From assembly GCA_036676295.1 (NCBI GenBank), contig JAKFDE010000031.1, forward strand, positions 186,001 through 250,000: a DNA stretch of 64,000 bases. The letters run 5' to 3'. Under the pieces are notes generated by a model, which made no database searches, was not told where the DNA came from, and was given only the letters and a program-made list of their open reading frames with translations. Origin of the DNA: UBA4416 sp036676295 (GTDB lineage Bacteria > Bacteroidota > Bacteroidia > B-17B0 > Aurantibacillaceae). The position numbers and the translations under genes were made by a program. The first letter of the stretch is position 1; each line of letters begins with the position of its first letter. Positions 22,910 to 31,625 of the stretch are shown here, one piece after another.

Positions 22910-24991
22910 TTAATCCTTCACGATCTCCAAGTTATGGATATTAACGGTCATTTTTAAAATACCAAATGTGATATTTACTTTTTCATCTTTGATAGATTCT
23001 ACTATTCCAACCTGAGAGCCATTTAAAACTCTCACCTTAGTCCCTACTTTTATCAAAGGTTTTAAACGAGCTACCTTTTTTTCAGCAAAGGCATCCAGTT
23101 TATTTTGTTTGGCTAGTTCTTTACGTTTATTGGTTTCTGCTGTAATGCCATCAATAAAACGTTTAATCACTTCTTTGCGATTTTCATTTTTATTCCAATC
23201 GTCAAGTAAACGCAAATACTTTTGTCCAAAATCAGCTAAACGAGCTAGCTCAATTTTTCGTTCTCTGTCTCGTTCTGTTTTATCTCGCCAATTATTAAAC
23301 AAGGTATCATATTTTTCCTTGGCTATTTTTTTCATGAACTCCTCATGCTCCACTCTTTCGAGCGCCTCGTTCATTTTTGTTTTTTGTTGCTGTACTTCGG
23401 CCAATAATTTATTGAGATCAACTTTATCACTATCAATTTTTTGTTTGGCTCGTTCGATCAAATGCTTAGGAAAACCAACACGTTCTGCCACTTCAAAAGT
23501 GTAACTACTTCCCGGTTCTCCAACTGTTAAAGTATATTTAGGCTCTAAGGTTTCCATGTCAAACAACATGCTTCCGTTAGAAACCCCTTTTAATTTATTA
23601 GCCAGTAATTTCACATTAGAGTAGTGCGTAGTGATCACACCAAATGTTTTTGAGTTCACCAATTCTTCTAAAACCACTTCGGCCATAGCTCCTCCCAATT
23701 CTGGATCCGTACCACTTCCAAACTCATCCATTAAGACTAAGGTTTTGGAATTAACTGTTTCTAAAATAGAGATCATTTTTTTAAGACGAGCGCTGTAGGT
23801 ACTTAACTCATGTTCGATACTTTGTGTATCGCCTATATCGATCAACACATGTTCAAAAACGCTCATTATGGAATTTTCGGCAACACTCACCAACAAACCA
23901 CTTTGCAACATCACTTGCAATAAACCCACTGTTTTTAAAGTAATGGATTTACCACCGGCATTAGGGCCTGATATAACCACTAAATGTTGCTCTTTATTTA
24001 AATGAATGGTTAATGGAACTGTTGTTTTCCGTTGTTCTCTATTTTGTAAAAATAAGATCGGATGAAAAGCTTTTACTAATTTCAATTCCGAACTTTCTGA
24101 AATAGTTGGCAACACGCCATTTATCTGACGTGCGAATCGTGCCTTGGCTTTCAAAAAATCCAATTCTACCAATAAGGCATGAAACTGTTTTAATTGCGAA
24201 GCATAGGGTCTTAAGGTATCAGATAGTTCACGCAATATGCGATTGATCTCTCGTCGTTCATCAATTTCTAATTCGGCAATGTCATTATTGATCGCAATGA
24301 TAGTCCCCGGTTCAATAAAAATAGTTTTACCGGTTTCACTTTTACTATGAACAAAACCACTTACTTCTGATTTGTATTCTACCAGCACTGCTAAGGTTCT
24401 TCGCCCATTAAAAAAACTTTCTTCGCTATCGCGCAAATACCCTTGTTTTTTAAGTTCATTCACATAACGGTTAAACTTCGCATCACTTTCTCTGCGTTTA
24501 TCGGAAAGATCTCTTCTGATTTTTTGCAATTCTTTGGAAGCAGAATTTTTCACTGTTGCATCAAAATCAATAATGCTGTCTATTTCTTCAATGATCAATT
24601 TATTATCCTCTAAACCTTCTATTAACTCAAATAAATAAGGCAGTAATAGTTTTTTGTTTTTCAAAAAACGAATAGCGGTGTTACTTATCTCTGTACTTTG
24701 TTTGATCAATAAAAACTGCTCTTCCGTAAGCATACTGCCATCCAGAGCAAGCATCGAAACCTCCTGATAAAATTCTTCAAATTGAATATCCGGAAAATAT
24801 GAATCAGAACTGAACAATGATTTAAGTTCGGCAACTCGGTTAAGTTCAGTTGTCAATTGTGTATGATCCTCAAATACATTAATTGCATTTGCTTTTTGTA
24901 CTGCAGTTTTACTATAACATAAATCAGAAATACATTTTCTTATTTTATGGAACTCCAATAAGTCAAGGGATTCGGAATCGATAATTAGCAT
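22910..24991 (-). CDS. mutS2: MutS2-family ATPase lacking the Smr domain
   Basis: A 693-residue relative of MutS2, an ATPase implicated in suppressing recombination and, in Bacillus, in rescuing collided ribosomes. The order is: N-terminal helical core and clamp region, then Walker A SGPNAGGKSITLKT and Walker B MDEFGSGTDPELGG. A coiled coil (about 500-600) follows, and a small C-terminal beta domain (VGTKVRVLNGSQVGIVESI). The protein ends there, whereas most MutS2 proteins continue into an Smr nuclease domain of about 80 residues. I recall other Bacteroidota members that also lack it. The start is ATG 24991. A likely promoter lies in the divergent gap shared with the DUF349 gene. Confidence 0.9.
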   Translation of the reverse strand: MLIIDSESLDLLEFHKIRKCISDLCYSKTAVQKANAINVFEDHTQLTTELNRVAELKSLFSSDSYFPDIQFEEFYQEVSMLALDGSMLTEEQFLLIKQSTEISNTAIRFLKNKKLLLPYLFELIEGLEDNKLIIEEIDSIIDFDATVKNSASKELQKIRRDLSDKRRESDAKFNRYVNELKKQGYLRDSEESFFNGRRTLAVLVEYKSEVSGFVHSKSETGKTIFIEPGTIIAINNDIAELEIDERREINRILRELSDTLRPYASQLKQFHALLVELDFLKAKARFARQINGVLPTISESSELKLVKAFHPILFLQNREQRKTTVPLTIHLNKEQHLVVISGPNAGGKSITLKTVGLLQVMLQSGLLVSVAENSIMSVFEHVLIDIGDTQSIEHELSTYSARLKKMISILETVNSKTLVLMDEFGSGTDPELGGAMAEVVLEELVNSKTFGVITTHYSNVKLLANKLKGVSNGSMLFDMETLEPKYTLTVGEPGSSYTFEVAERVGFPKHLIERAKQKIDSDKVDLNKLLAEVQQQKTKMNEALERVEHEEFMKKIAKEKYDTLFNNWRDKTERDRERKIELARLADFGQKYLRLLDDWNKNENRKEVIKRFIDGITAETNKRKELAKQNKLDAFAEKKVARLKPLIKVGTKVRVLNGSQVGIVESIKDEKVNITFGILKMTVNIHNLEIVKD

Positions 24992-25043
24992 CAGATATAG
25001 TAAAAATTTAATCTTTTATTTAAATAAAAAAACAGTTTTGGTG

Positions 25044-25074
25044 TTTTGATTACTGAAATTTTATTTTATTTTTG
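25044..25074 (+). promoter_or_regulatory. Promoter of the DUF349 gene
   Basis: TTTTG at 25044-25048, 18-base spacer, TATTTTTG at 25067-25074, both matching the Bacteroidota consensus. The ATG is 48 bases after the -7 box. Confidence 0.6.
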
Positions 25075-25101
25075 ATAGGTATTAAAATTAATAACCAAGG
25101 C

Positions 25102-25132
25102 CAAAAATACAGGTTACCGTAAATGAAAACAA
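25102..25132 (-). promoter_or_regulatory. Candidate divergent promoter for mutS2
   Basis: On the minus strand: TTG at 25130-25132, 20-base spacer, TATTTTTG at 25102-25109. Its -33 element lies inside the first codons of the DUF349 gene, giving an overlapping divergent arrangement and a mutS2 leader of about 100 bases. Confidence 0.45.
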
Positions 25133-26844
25133 CTATTATTACAAAATTAGAAGAAATGCTTCAGCAAGCTGAAGTTAGTGCTGTTGCTCACCAAATGCGC
25201 ACTCTGCAAAAAGAGTATCAAAAACTGTGGACAATTGAATTTGAAAAGGCCAAACAGGAGTTTGTAGACGAAGGTGGGAAGGCGAAAGAATTTGAATATT
25301 CTAAAAGTCCTGAAGATCTGAAAATTGCTCAATTGTTTGAGAAACTTGAAAAGAAAAAGAAAGAAGAAGATGCCAAACTTTCCATTGAACAAGGAAAAAA
25401 TTTAGAGATCAGAAAAGAGATCATTGCAAAGATCAATGACCTAAGCCAGGTAAGCGATAACATTGGTGCTGCGATTAAAAAATTAGTTGAATTACAAGCT
25501 CAATGGAAAGAAAGCGGTGCTGTTTCTCCTCATAAATACAAAGATATTCAAGCCGATTATAGTAAAGCCATTGAAGAATTTAATTACAAATTAAGTTTGT
25601 CAAAACAACTGCAAGAGCACGATCTGAAACGTAATTACGAATTAAAAACGGAGTTGCTCGAAAAAATAAAAGGACTTAAAGAACACGATAACGTTAAAGA
25701 AATTGAACGACTAATTAAAATTTATCGTAACGACTGGGAAGATATTGGGCCTGTGCCTAACGACAAATGGGATGAGCTGAAAGGCACATTCAGGGCAGCT
25801 TTAGATGAAGCTTACTCCAAATTAAAAGCGCATTACAGTTCGGTTGAAGAAGAAAAAGAACATAACCTTGCTAATAAAAAAGCTGTTTTAGAAAAAGTAA
25901 AAGAAATTCTTACTAAAGCAGAAACGGCTAACGGACAAGCCTGGAATAATTTAACCAACGAATTAGTGCTTTTGCAAAACGAATGGAAATCCATTGGTAG
26001 AGCTAACCAAAAAGACAACGACAAAATTTGGGCAGAGTTCAGAGCATTATGTGATACTTTTTTTGAAAAGAAAAAAGCATTTTTCAGTGTGCATCATGAA
26101 AAAATGCACGAGATCAAAGTTCAAAAACAAGAATTGATTGCCAAAGCAAATGCTTTAAAAGATAGTACTGATTGGCAAAAAACAGGTTTAGCTTTAATTA
26201 AATTACAAGATGCCTGGAAAAAAGTACCGCATGCGGGTGCTGATGAAACCAAATTATTTAACCAATTCAGAGCGGCTTGCAATCACTTTTTTGATGCGAA
26301 AAAAGCACATTTTGGTGCTATTGATGCTAGCTTTGAGAGTAACTTAGTTCATAAAGAAGAGTTATTGAAAAAAATAACTGAATTTACGATCAGCGAAAAT
26401 ATGGCGGATAATCATGCCGCTTTAAAGCAATTTTCGGCCGATTGGAATGCCGCCGGAATGGTGCCAATGAAAGACAAAAAACGCATTAACGATGCCTTTT
26501 ATAACCGCTTAGATGAATTATATGATAAAATGCATGTTAGTGGTGCCGAAAAATTCATGCTGCAATTTAAAACAAAATTAGAGCGTTTTGTAAATGGAGA
26601 GAATCCTGAATTAGCATTAAGCAAGGAAGCTGATTATTTGAAGAAACAAATTGACGAAGTACAAAGCAGAATAAAAACCTACGATAACAACTTAGGATTC
26701 TTCAAATCCAATAGCAAAGGCGTTAATCCTTTTATGAAAGAAATTGAAGATAAGATCAATGCCGAAAAACAAAAGATCGCTGATTTTACAGAAAAACGGA
26801 AGTTAGTTTTATCAGAATTAAACAAATTAAAAACTTTACAATAG
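25123..26844 (+). CDS. DUF349-repeat coiled-coil protein
   Basis: A 573-residue, highly charged helical protein built from about five DUF349 units. Each contains a W-x-x-x-G core such as LIKIYRNDWEDIGPVP, VLLQNEWKSIGRAN, LQDAWKKVPHAG and FSADWNAAGMVP. Each is followed by a helix rich in F, Y and K. DUF349 is of unknown biochemical function and recurs in Bacteroidota and Actinobacteria. The C-terminal 80 residues form another coiled coil. There is no signal peptide. It is divergent from mutS2 with overlapping promoters and is followed 22 bases later by a small lipoprotein gene that may be co-transcribed. Confidence 0.88.
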   Translation: MKTTIITKLEEMLQQAEVSAVAHQMRTLQKEYQKLWTIEFEKAKQEFVDEGGKAKEFEYSKSPEDLKIAQLFEKLEKKKKEEDAKLSIEQGKNLEIRKEIIAKINDLSQVSDNIGAAIKKLVELQAQWKESGAVSPHKYKDIQADYSKAIEEFNYKLSLSKQLQEHDLKRNYELKTELLEKIKGLKEHDNVKEIERLIKIYRNDWEDIGPVPNDKWDELKGTFRAALDEAYSKLKAHYSSVEEEKEHNLANKKAVLEKVKEILTKAETANGQAWNNLTNELVLLQNEWKSIGRANQKDNDKIWAEFRALCDTFFEKKKAFFSVHHEKMHEIKVQKQELIAKANALKDSTDWQKTGLALIKLQDAWKKVPHAGADETKLFNQFRAACNHFFDAKKAHFGAIDASFESNLVHKEELLKKITEFTISENMADNHAALKQFSADWNAAGMVPMKDKKRINDAFYNRLDELYDKMHVSGAEKFMLQFKTKLERFVNGENPELALSKEADYLKKQIDEVQSRIKTYDNNLGFFKSNSKGVNPFMKEIEDKINAEKQKIADFTEKRKLVLSELNKLKTLQ

Positions 26845-26866
26845 TAAAGTTTTTTTATAACACAGA

Positions 26867-27187
26867 ATGAGATTTTATTTATATTCAATATTAGTGATTG
26901 TCTTTTTTTCTTGTCAAAAAAAGGTAAACTCTACTGGTATAGTTTATTCAAAACATCATTTTCCTGTGTCTAATGTAGCTGTTGTACTATCTGAATATAC
27001 TTCGGGCAAAGATGCGCCGCTTGAGTCATATTCTACAACAACAGATAGTTCCGGAAGATTTAAATTTGATCTTAAAATAGCAAAAAACAGATATTTCAGT
27101 CTTGGCGTGGAGTGCGATAGCGGTTGGATTCACAAAGAACACTTATCTAGGGATGATTTAAAAAATATAGACTTACAATTATATTAA
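26867..27187 (+). CDS. Small lipoprotein with carboxypeptidase-regulatory-like fold
   Basis: A 106-residue protein with a lipobox-like end to its signal peptide (VIVFFSC, Cys at 16), so it is probably a lipoprotein. The mature part resembles a single Ig-like/CarboxypepD_reg unit: GIVYSKHHFPVSNVAVVL, then TDSSGRFKFDL, the usual two signature strands. Such domains often serve as surface scaffolds. It lies 22 bases after the DUF349 gene and is followed by a strong terminator shared with the convergent acyl-CoA dehydrogenase gene. No specific role can be given. Confidence 0.7.
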   Translation: MRFYLYSILVIVFFSCQKKVNSTGIVYSKHHFPVSNVAVVLSEYTSGKDAPLESYSTTTDSSGRFKFDLKIAKNRYFSLGVECDSGWIHKEHLSRDDLKNIDLQLY

Positions 27188-27191
27188 AATC

Positions 27192-27227
27192 AAAAAGCCT
27201 CGCTCTTATCAGAACGAGGCTTTTTTT
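27192..27227. terminator. Bidirectional terminator between lipoprotein and acyl-CoA dehydrogenase genes
   Basis: Stem 27192-27206 with 27211-27225 (core AAAAAGCCTCG, one mismatch), 4-base loop, T-run after and A-run before. It ends both convergent genes. Confidence 0.85.
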
Positions 27228-27245
27228 ATTATCTAATAGAAAATA

Positions 27246-28388
27246 TTAATCCGCCAATAATGCTCTTGAAATAACAATACGTTGTACTTCGCTGGTTCCT
27301 TCATAGATCTGAGTAATTTTTGCATCACGCATTAAACGCTCCACATGGTACTCTTTTACATAACCGTAACCACCGTGTACCTGAACTGCTTCTGTAGTAA
27401 CCCACATGGCTGTTTCAGAAGCAAATACTTTTGCTTGTGCGCCTTCTTTTTCGCAAGGTAATCCTTGATCTTTTAACCAGGCTGCACGGTAAATTAATAA
27501 ACGAGCGGCTTCAATACGAGTTGCCATATCAGCTAATTTGAATTGAATAGCCTGGTGCTGAGAAATTAATTTACCAAATGCTTTACGCTCTTTAGAATAA
27601 GCTAATGCTAATTCATAAGCTCCTTGTGCAATTCCTAATGCCTGAGAAGCAATACCAATACGGCCTCCGCCTAATGTTTTCATCGCGAATTTAAAGCCAA
27701 AACCTTCTTCACCAATTCTGTTTGCTTTAGGAACTTTCACATCCGTGAACATTAATGAGTGAGTATCGCTACCGCGAATTCCCATTTTATTTTCTTTTGG
27801 TCCAACTACAAAGCCCGGCATGCCACGCTCAATAATTAAACAGTTAATTCCTTTATGTCCTAATTCTACATTAGTTTGAACCATTACTAAATAAATAGAA
27901 GCGCTGCTTCCGTTAGTGATCCAGTTTTTAGTACCGTTTACTAAATAATGATCGCCTTTATCAATTGCTGTGGTTCTTTGAGATGTAGCATCACTACCAG
28001 CTTCAGGCTCTGATAAACAAAATGCACCGATCACTTCGCCTTTTGCTAAAGGCACCAAATATTTTTGTTTTTGTTCTTCGTTGCCAAAATGCTCTAAACC
28101 CCAACAAACTAAAGAGTTGTTCACGCTCATTACCACACTGCAAGACGCATCAATTTTAGAGATTTCTTCCATCGCTAACACATAAGAGATAGCGTCCATA
28201 CCGCCTCCACCATATTTCGGGTCAACCATCATTCCTAAAAACCCTAATTCTCCCATCATTTTAACTTGTTCTGCTGGAAATTTTTGAGTTTCATCTCTTT
28301 CTATTACTCCTGGTTTACACTCATTTTGTGCAAACTCACGAGCTGCTTTCTGAATCATTAATTGCTCTTCGGTTAGTTGAAATTGCAT
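27246..28388 (-). CDS. Acyl-CoA dehydrogenase (short-chain/butyryl-CoA type)
   Basis: A 380-residue FAD enzyme introducing the alpha-beta double bond in acyl-CoA during beta-oxidation or amino-acid breakdown. Signatures: FCLSEPEAGSDA, WITNGS, GIASQALGIAQGAYELALAYSKERKAFG split over residues 235-265, and VHGGYGYVKEYHVER. The catalytic base is E363 in QIYEGTSEVQR. The length is normal. Chain-length preference cannot be set by eye, although the sequence is of the short-chain type. It stands alone between two terminator or promoter regions. On the minus strand TATTTTTG at 28426-28433 may be its -7 box, though no good -33 element is seen. Confidence 0.92.
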   Translation of the reverse strand: MQFQLTEEQLMIQKAAREFAQNECKPGVIERDETQKFPAEQVKMMGELGFLGMMVDPKYGGGGMDAISYVLAMEEISKIDASCSVVMSVNNSLVCWGLEHFGNEEQKQKYLVPLAKGEVIGAFCLSEPEAGSDATSQRTTAIDKGDHYLVNGTKNWITNGSSASIYLVMVQTNVELGHKGINCLIIERGMPGFVVGPKENKMGIRGSDTHSLMFTDVKVPKANRIGEEGFGFKFAMKTLGGGRIGIASQALGIAQGAYELALAYSKERKAFGKLISQHQAIQFKLADMATRIEAARLLIYRAAWLKDQGLPCEKEGAQAKVFASETAMWVTTEAVQVHGGYGYVKEYHVERLMRDAKITQIYEGTSEVQRIVISRALLAD

Positions 28389-28500
28389 GGTCTATCGTTT
28401 TTAGTGTTAGAAAATTTTATCCTGACAAAAATAGAAGATATTTCGAATTTTTAATGCGAAATCGACGATTTGTTAGAATTATTTTGTCTAAATTAGCTTG

Positions 28501-29556
28501 ATGAAGGCTAATTCTTTACATATTCTTGGCATTATGAGTGGTACTTCTCTGGATGGCTTGGATTTAGCACTGTGTGAATTTTATACAGAAAACGATCAGG
28601 TTCATTTCAAACTTCAGTCCACCGAAACCATTTCTTACCAATCACATTGGAAACATCATCTTCAAAATGCTTGTAAGACAAATGCACAAGATTTTGTTAC
28701 ACTTCATCATCAATATGGTCAATTTATTGCCGATAACGTGAACTATTTTTCACTTAAACATCCCGGTAAAATAGATTATATCGCTTCACATGGTCATACC
28801 GTATTTCATCAGCCCGAATTAGGCTTTACCACACAAATAGGATGTGGCGCTACCATTGCGGCACATACGGGAATTTCAACCGTGTGTGATTTCAGAAGTT
28901 TAGATGTAGCCTTAAATGGCCAGGGCGCACCTTTAGTACCAATTGGCGACAGAGACTTGTTTTACAAACATGAATCTTGTTTAAACATTGGAGGTATTGC
29001 CAATATTTCTTTTACACAAAATAAAACAACTAAAGCGTTTGATATTTGCATTGCCAATATGGCTTTAAACTATTTAGCCGAGTTAAATGGAAAACCCTTT
29101 GATGATAATGGCCGTATGGCTGAAGAAGGTAATGTGAGCCGCGTATTGTTATATCAATTATTGGATATTGACACACATCACAAATCATTAGGCAGAGAAT
29201 GGTATGAAACTCACTTTTTACCAATATTGAACGCCTACTCTATTTCAATAGAAGATAAATTGGCAACCTGTGTAGAATATTGCGCTACAAAAATTGCAGA
29301 GTGTTTAAATCAACATCAATTAAAATCGGTTTTAATTACCGGAGGTGGTGCTTATAATTTCTTTTTAATAGAACGCCTTCGTAATTTATTTGATGGCGAT
29401 ATTGAAATTCCGACTGATCAGTTAATTCAATTTAAGGAAGCTATTATTTTTGGATACTTAGGCTATTTAAGGGTCAATCATCAAATTAACACATTATCAT
29501 CAGTAACCTCAGCTACTAAAAATAGTATTGGAGGATGCATTTATTTAGCACCATAA
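28501..29556 (+). CDS. anmK: Anhydro-N-acetylmuramic acid kinase
   Basis: A 351-residue sugar kinase of the ASKHA fold that phosphorylates and opens 1,6-anhydroMurNAc released in cell-wall recycling. Signatures: GIMSGTSLDGLDLALCEF at the N-terminus (ATP loop), ASHGHTVFHQP, DFRSLDVALNGQGAPLVP, LNIGGIANIS and LITGGGAYNFFLIERL. I start at ATG 28501; a TTG one codon earlier is also open. The Bacteroidota form is slightly shorter than the E. coli enzyme. The crcB gene begins 5 bases after its stop, so the two share a transcript. Confidence 0.95.
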   Translation: MKANSLHILGIMSGTSLDGLDLALCEFYTENDQVHFKLQSTETISYQSHWKHHLQNACKTNAQDFVTLHHQYGQFIADNVNYFSLKHPGKIDYIASHGHTVFHQPELGFTTQIGCGATIAAHTGISTVCDFRSLDVALNGQGAPLVPIGDRDLFYKHESCLNIGGIANISFTQNKTTKAFDICIANMALNYLAELNGKPFDDNGRMAEEGNVSRVLLYQLLDIDTHHKSLGREWYETHFLPILNAYSISIEDKLATCVEYCATKIAECLNQHQLKSVLITGGGAYNFFLIERLRNLFDGDIEIPTDQLIQFKEAIIFGYLGYLRVNHQINTLSSVTSATKNSIGGCIYLAP

Positions 29557-29561
29557 TTATC

Positions 29562-29915
29562 ATGAATTTTTTATTAGTTTTTATAGGCGGCGGTTTAGGA
29601 AGTTTGATCCGTTTTTTAATTTCCTTATCATTTCAAAAAACAACCATCTCTTTGCCAATAGCTACTCTATGTTCCAATTTAATTAGTTGCTTGATCTTTG
29701 GAAGTTTTATCTATTTCTATAAAGAAAAAAGTTTAATTCCTGAACAATACAAACACCTGATATTAATAGGGATTTGTGGCGGCTTAAGTACTTTTTCTAC
29801 TTTTAGTTATGAAACCTTTGAACTCATGAAGCAAGGTCAAAATATGTGGGCTATTACAAACATTGCATTAAGTTGTGTGCTTTGCACAGGTTTATTTTTT
29901 GTGTTTGCAAAATAA
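29562..29915 (+). CDS. crcB: Fluoride ion exporter CrcB/FluC
   Basis: A 117-residue inner-membrane protein with four helices, forming a dual-topology dimeric fluoride channel. Motifs: FIGGGLGSLIRF at the start, ATLCSNLISCLIFG (the conserved Asn), and GGLSTFSTFSYE, whose Phe-Ser-Thr-Phe stretch lines the pore. I start at ATG 29562; the frame is open nine codons upstream inside anmK. No fluoride riboswitch is present: the gene follows anmK by 5 bases, so it must be expressed from the anmK transcript. Confidence 0.93.
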   Translation: MNFLLVFIGGGLGSLIRFLISLSFQKTTISLPIATLCSNLISCLIFGSFIYFYKEKSLIPEQYKHLILIGICGGLSTFSTFSYETFELMKQGQNMWAITNIALSCVLCTGLFFVFAK

Positions 29916-29940
29916 AAAAACCCCCGCCAGCTGGCGGGGG
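29912..29940 (-). terminator. GC-rich terminator of the thiol-disulfide gene
   Basis: A perfect 20-base palindrome (29921-29940, CCCCCGCCAG and its complement) is followed, read on the minus strand, by a run of seven T (29914-29920). It ends the minus-strand gene at 29949-31466 and probably also the convergent crcB. It is the most GC-rich spot seen in this AT-rich window. Confidence 0.85.
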
Positions 29941-29948
29941 GATCAAAA

Positions 29949-31466
29949 TTATTTTTTCTCTTGTTTATATTCTCTTTCCATTTGCTTGATGATGTCTTTC
30001 ACCTGCTCTGTACCAATACGTTTGGCTTTAATTCGCTTGTTCTTATCCAGCACATAAATTACAGGTGTTGAATAGATATCGTATTTTTCTTTGATATTAT
30101 TAACATGCACGCCGTCATATACATTGATCCAATCTAATTTATGATCAATGATGTATTTTCTGTATTTTTCAAATTCATGCTGTGTGTATACACTAAACGC
30201 TTTAATATCATAACCGTCTTTTTTCAAAGCATGATATTCTTCTAATAGTTTAGGAATCTCTGTTTGGCAGTGTCCGCAATCTACATCCCAAAACACTAAC
30301 AACAAATAATCTGCTTTTGTGTTATACATCGACACAAAATTTTGCGTAAGAATCTGCGCATTATCATAATATAATTTGGTTGCGCCCTGACTTGTTTTAA
30401 CTGTATCAAAGCCCATTTTGGCAATTGTTTTATGCCCTATCGTATCTATCATTAACAGATCCGGTGCTTGACTGCCTAATAAAATAGGTTTTAAGATATC
30501 TCCTCGACCTTTAATTTTCTCAATAGTTTTATCATCATAAATGCCTTGTGCTTGTCCGGTTCTAAAATATTTGTCGATAATATGTACAAACACTTTATCA
30601 AAGCCCATCATTTTAGATGATTCATAAGTTGGAGTAAAATAGGCCAGCAAAAATTTATGCATGCTTGTACCAACTTTTGTTTTAACCATCATTCTGTCAA
30701 TTTCTACACTAACAGAGTCAGGATGTTGTACGATCACATTATTGAAATATTTTTTTACACGGTCTGCAAAAAATGGCGTGCGTAAAATTCCATCATCCTG
30801 AAAATTGACACCATCCCAGTAATGTGCTTTATAATATTGATAAACGAACATACTGTCGGGTCGGCCATTTGAAGCTTTCGGAATATCAGTAGCTTCTTTT
30901 TCCATTTTAAGATTAATCACATCGGCTACAAACATGCCTTTATGTTGGGTCATAAAATCTTTTTCAAAATTCATAACAGATTCATTTAATCCTTTAGCTT
31001 TTTCAAGCATAAATGCTGCCGAATCTTTCGCATTCATTCCTTTTGTTTTAGATTTTATCTCTCCAAACTCTTTGTTTTTTGCCGTAATATATTTGATGTA
31101 AGTAAAAAAATCATCATTCTCTTTAGATGTTGGTGATTTTAAATTCTTTACCAGATCAACTGTGTCGGTAGTGATCATTAATTTTTGATTATTATCACTA
31201 ATAAAAAAATCGAAATAACGTGCTTTTTGCTGACTCACTAAATAATACACCCCTCTATCCAAAGGTTTTTTTCCTTTAAATACGATATTACCCTTCACTA
31301 CTTTTTTGCAAGTGTCTGCCAAATAGGATTTGTCAAATTGGTAATAGGCCAAGTACACAACCGTGTCTTTACAGTTTTTAAAGTTGATCTTGATCTCGTA
31401 GCCAGACTGGGCAGAAAGGTTTGTTATGATTGATAACAAACTAAAACTTAATAGTAATTTTTTCAT
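29949..31466 (-). CDS. Periplasmic TlpA-like thiol-disulfide protein with DUF4369/DUF5106-type N-terminal region
   Basis: About 505 residues from ATG 31466. The open frame runs 25 codons further upstream, but only MKKLLLSFSLLSIITNLSAQ gives a signal peptide. The N-terminal 120 residues look like DUF4369 (YYLVSQQKARYFDFFISD). A helical DUF5106-like middle follows, and from about 355 a thioredoxin/AhpC-TSA fold with the redox motif DCGHCQTEIP (C-G-H-C). Such proteins reduce or shuttle disulfides in the periplasm of Bacteroidota. It ends at a strong terminator. A TATTTTTG box at 31481-31488 (minus strand) may be its promoter. Confidence 0.87.
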   Translation of the reverse strand: MKKLLLSFSLLSIITNLSAQSGYEIKINFKNCKDTVVYLAYYQFDKSYLADTCKKVVKGNIVFKGKKPLDRGVYYLVSQQKARYFDFFISDNNQKLMITTDTVDLVKNLKSPTSKENDDFFTYIKYITAKNKEFGEIKSKTKGMNAKDSAAFMLEKAKGLNESVMNFEKDFMTQHKGMFVADVINLKMEKEATDIPKASNGRPDSMFVYQYYKAHYWDGVNFQDDGILRTPFFADRVKKYFNNVIVQHPDSVSVEIDRMMVKTKVGTSMHKFLLAYFTPTYESSKMMGFDKVFVHIIDKYFRTGQAQGIYDDKTIEKIKGRGDILKPILLGSQAPDLLMIDTIGHKTIAKMGFDTVKTSQGATKLYYDNAQILTQNFVSMYNTKADYLLLVFWDVDCGHCQTEIPKLLEEYHALKKDGYDIKAFSVYTQHEFEKYRKYIIDHKLDWINVYDGVHVNNIKEKYDIYSTPVIYVLDKNKRIKAKRIGTEQVKDIIKQMEREYKQEKK

Positions 31467-31557
31467 AAGTAAAATGTACTCAAAAATAAGGTTTTTATTG
31501 AATTGAATGCAGTCAAATTTAATTCCAATAAAGCCCAGCATCTATTTAAAATTTGTT

Positions 31558-31625
31558 AAATGAGTAAAACAACGCAAGCAACAAGGCAATAGTGATTAGA
31601 AACTAGGGGATTAGGACAACAGGCA
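31558..31625. repeat. Degenerate low-complexity intergenic tract
   Basis: Between the patatin and thiol-disulfide genes lies text made of short repeated words (AACAACGCAAGCAACAAGGCAA, split; GATTAGAAACTAGGGGATTAGG). No stem, frame or promoter is evident. It resembles other degenerate spacers in this window. Confidence 0.4.

Noticed and set aside
29556..29562. Possible fluoride riboswitch before crcB
   Set aside because: Only 5 bases separate crcB from anmK and no riboswitch fold is visible in the anmK end.
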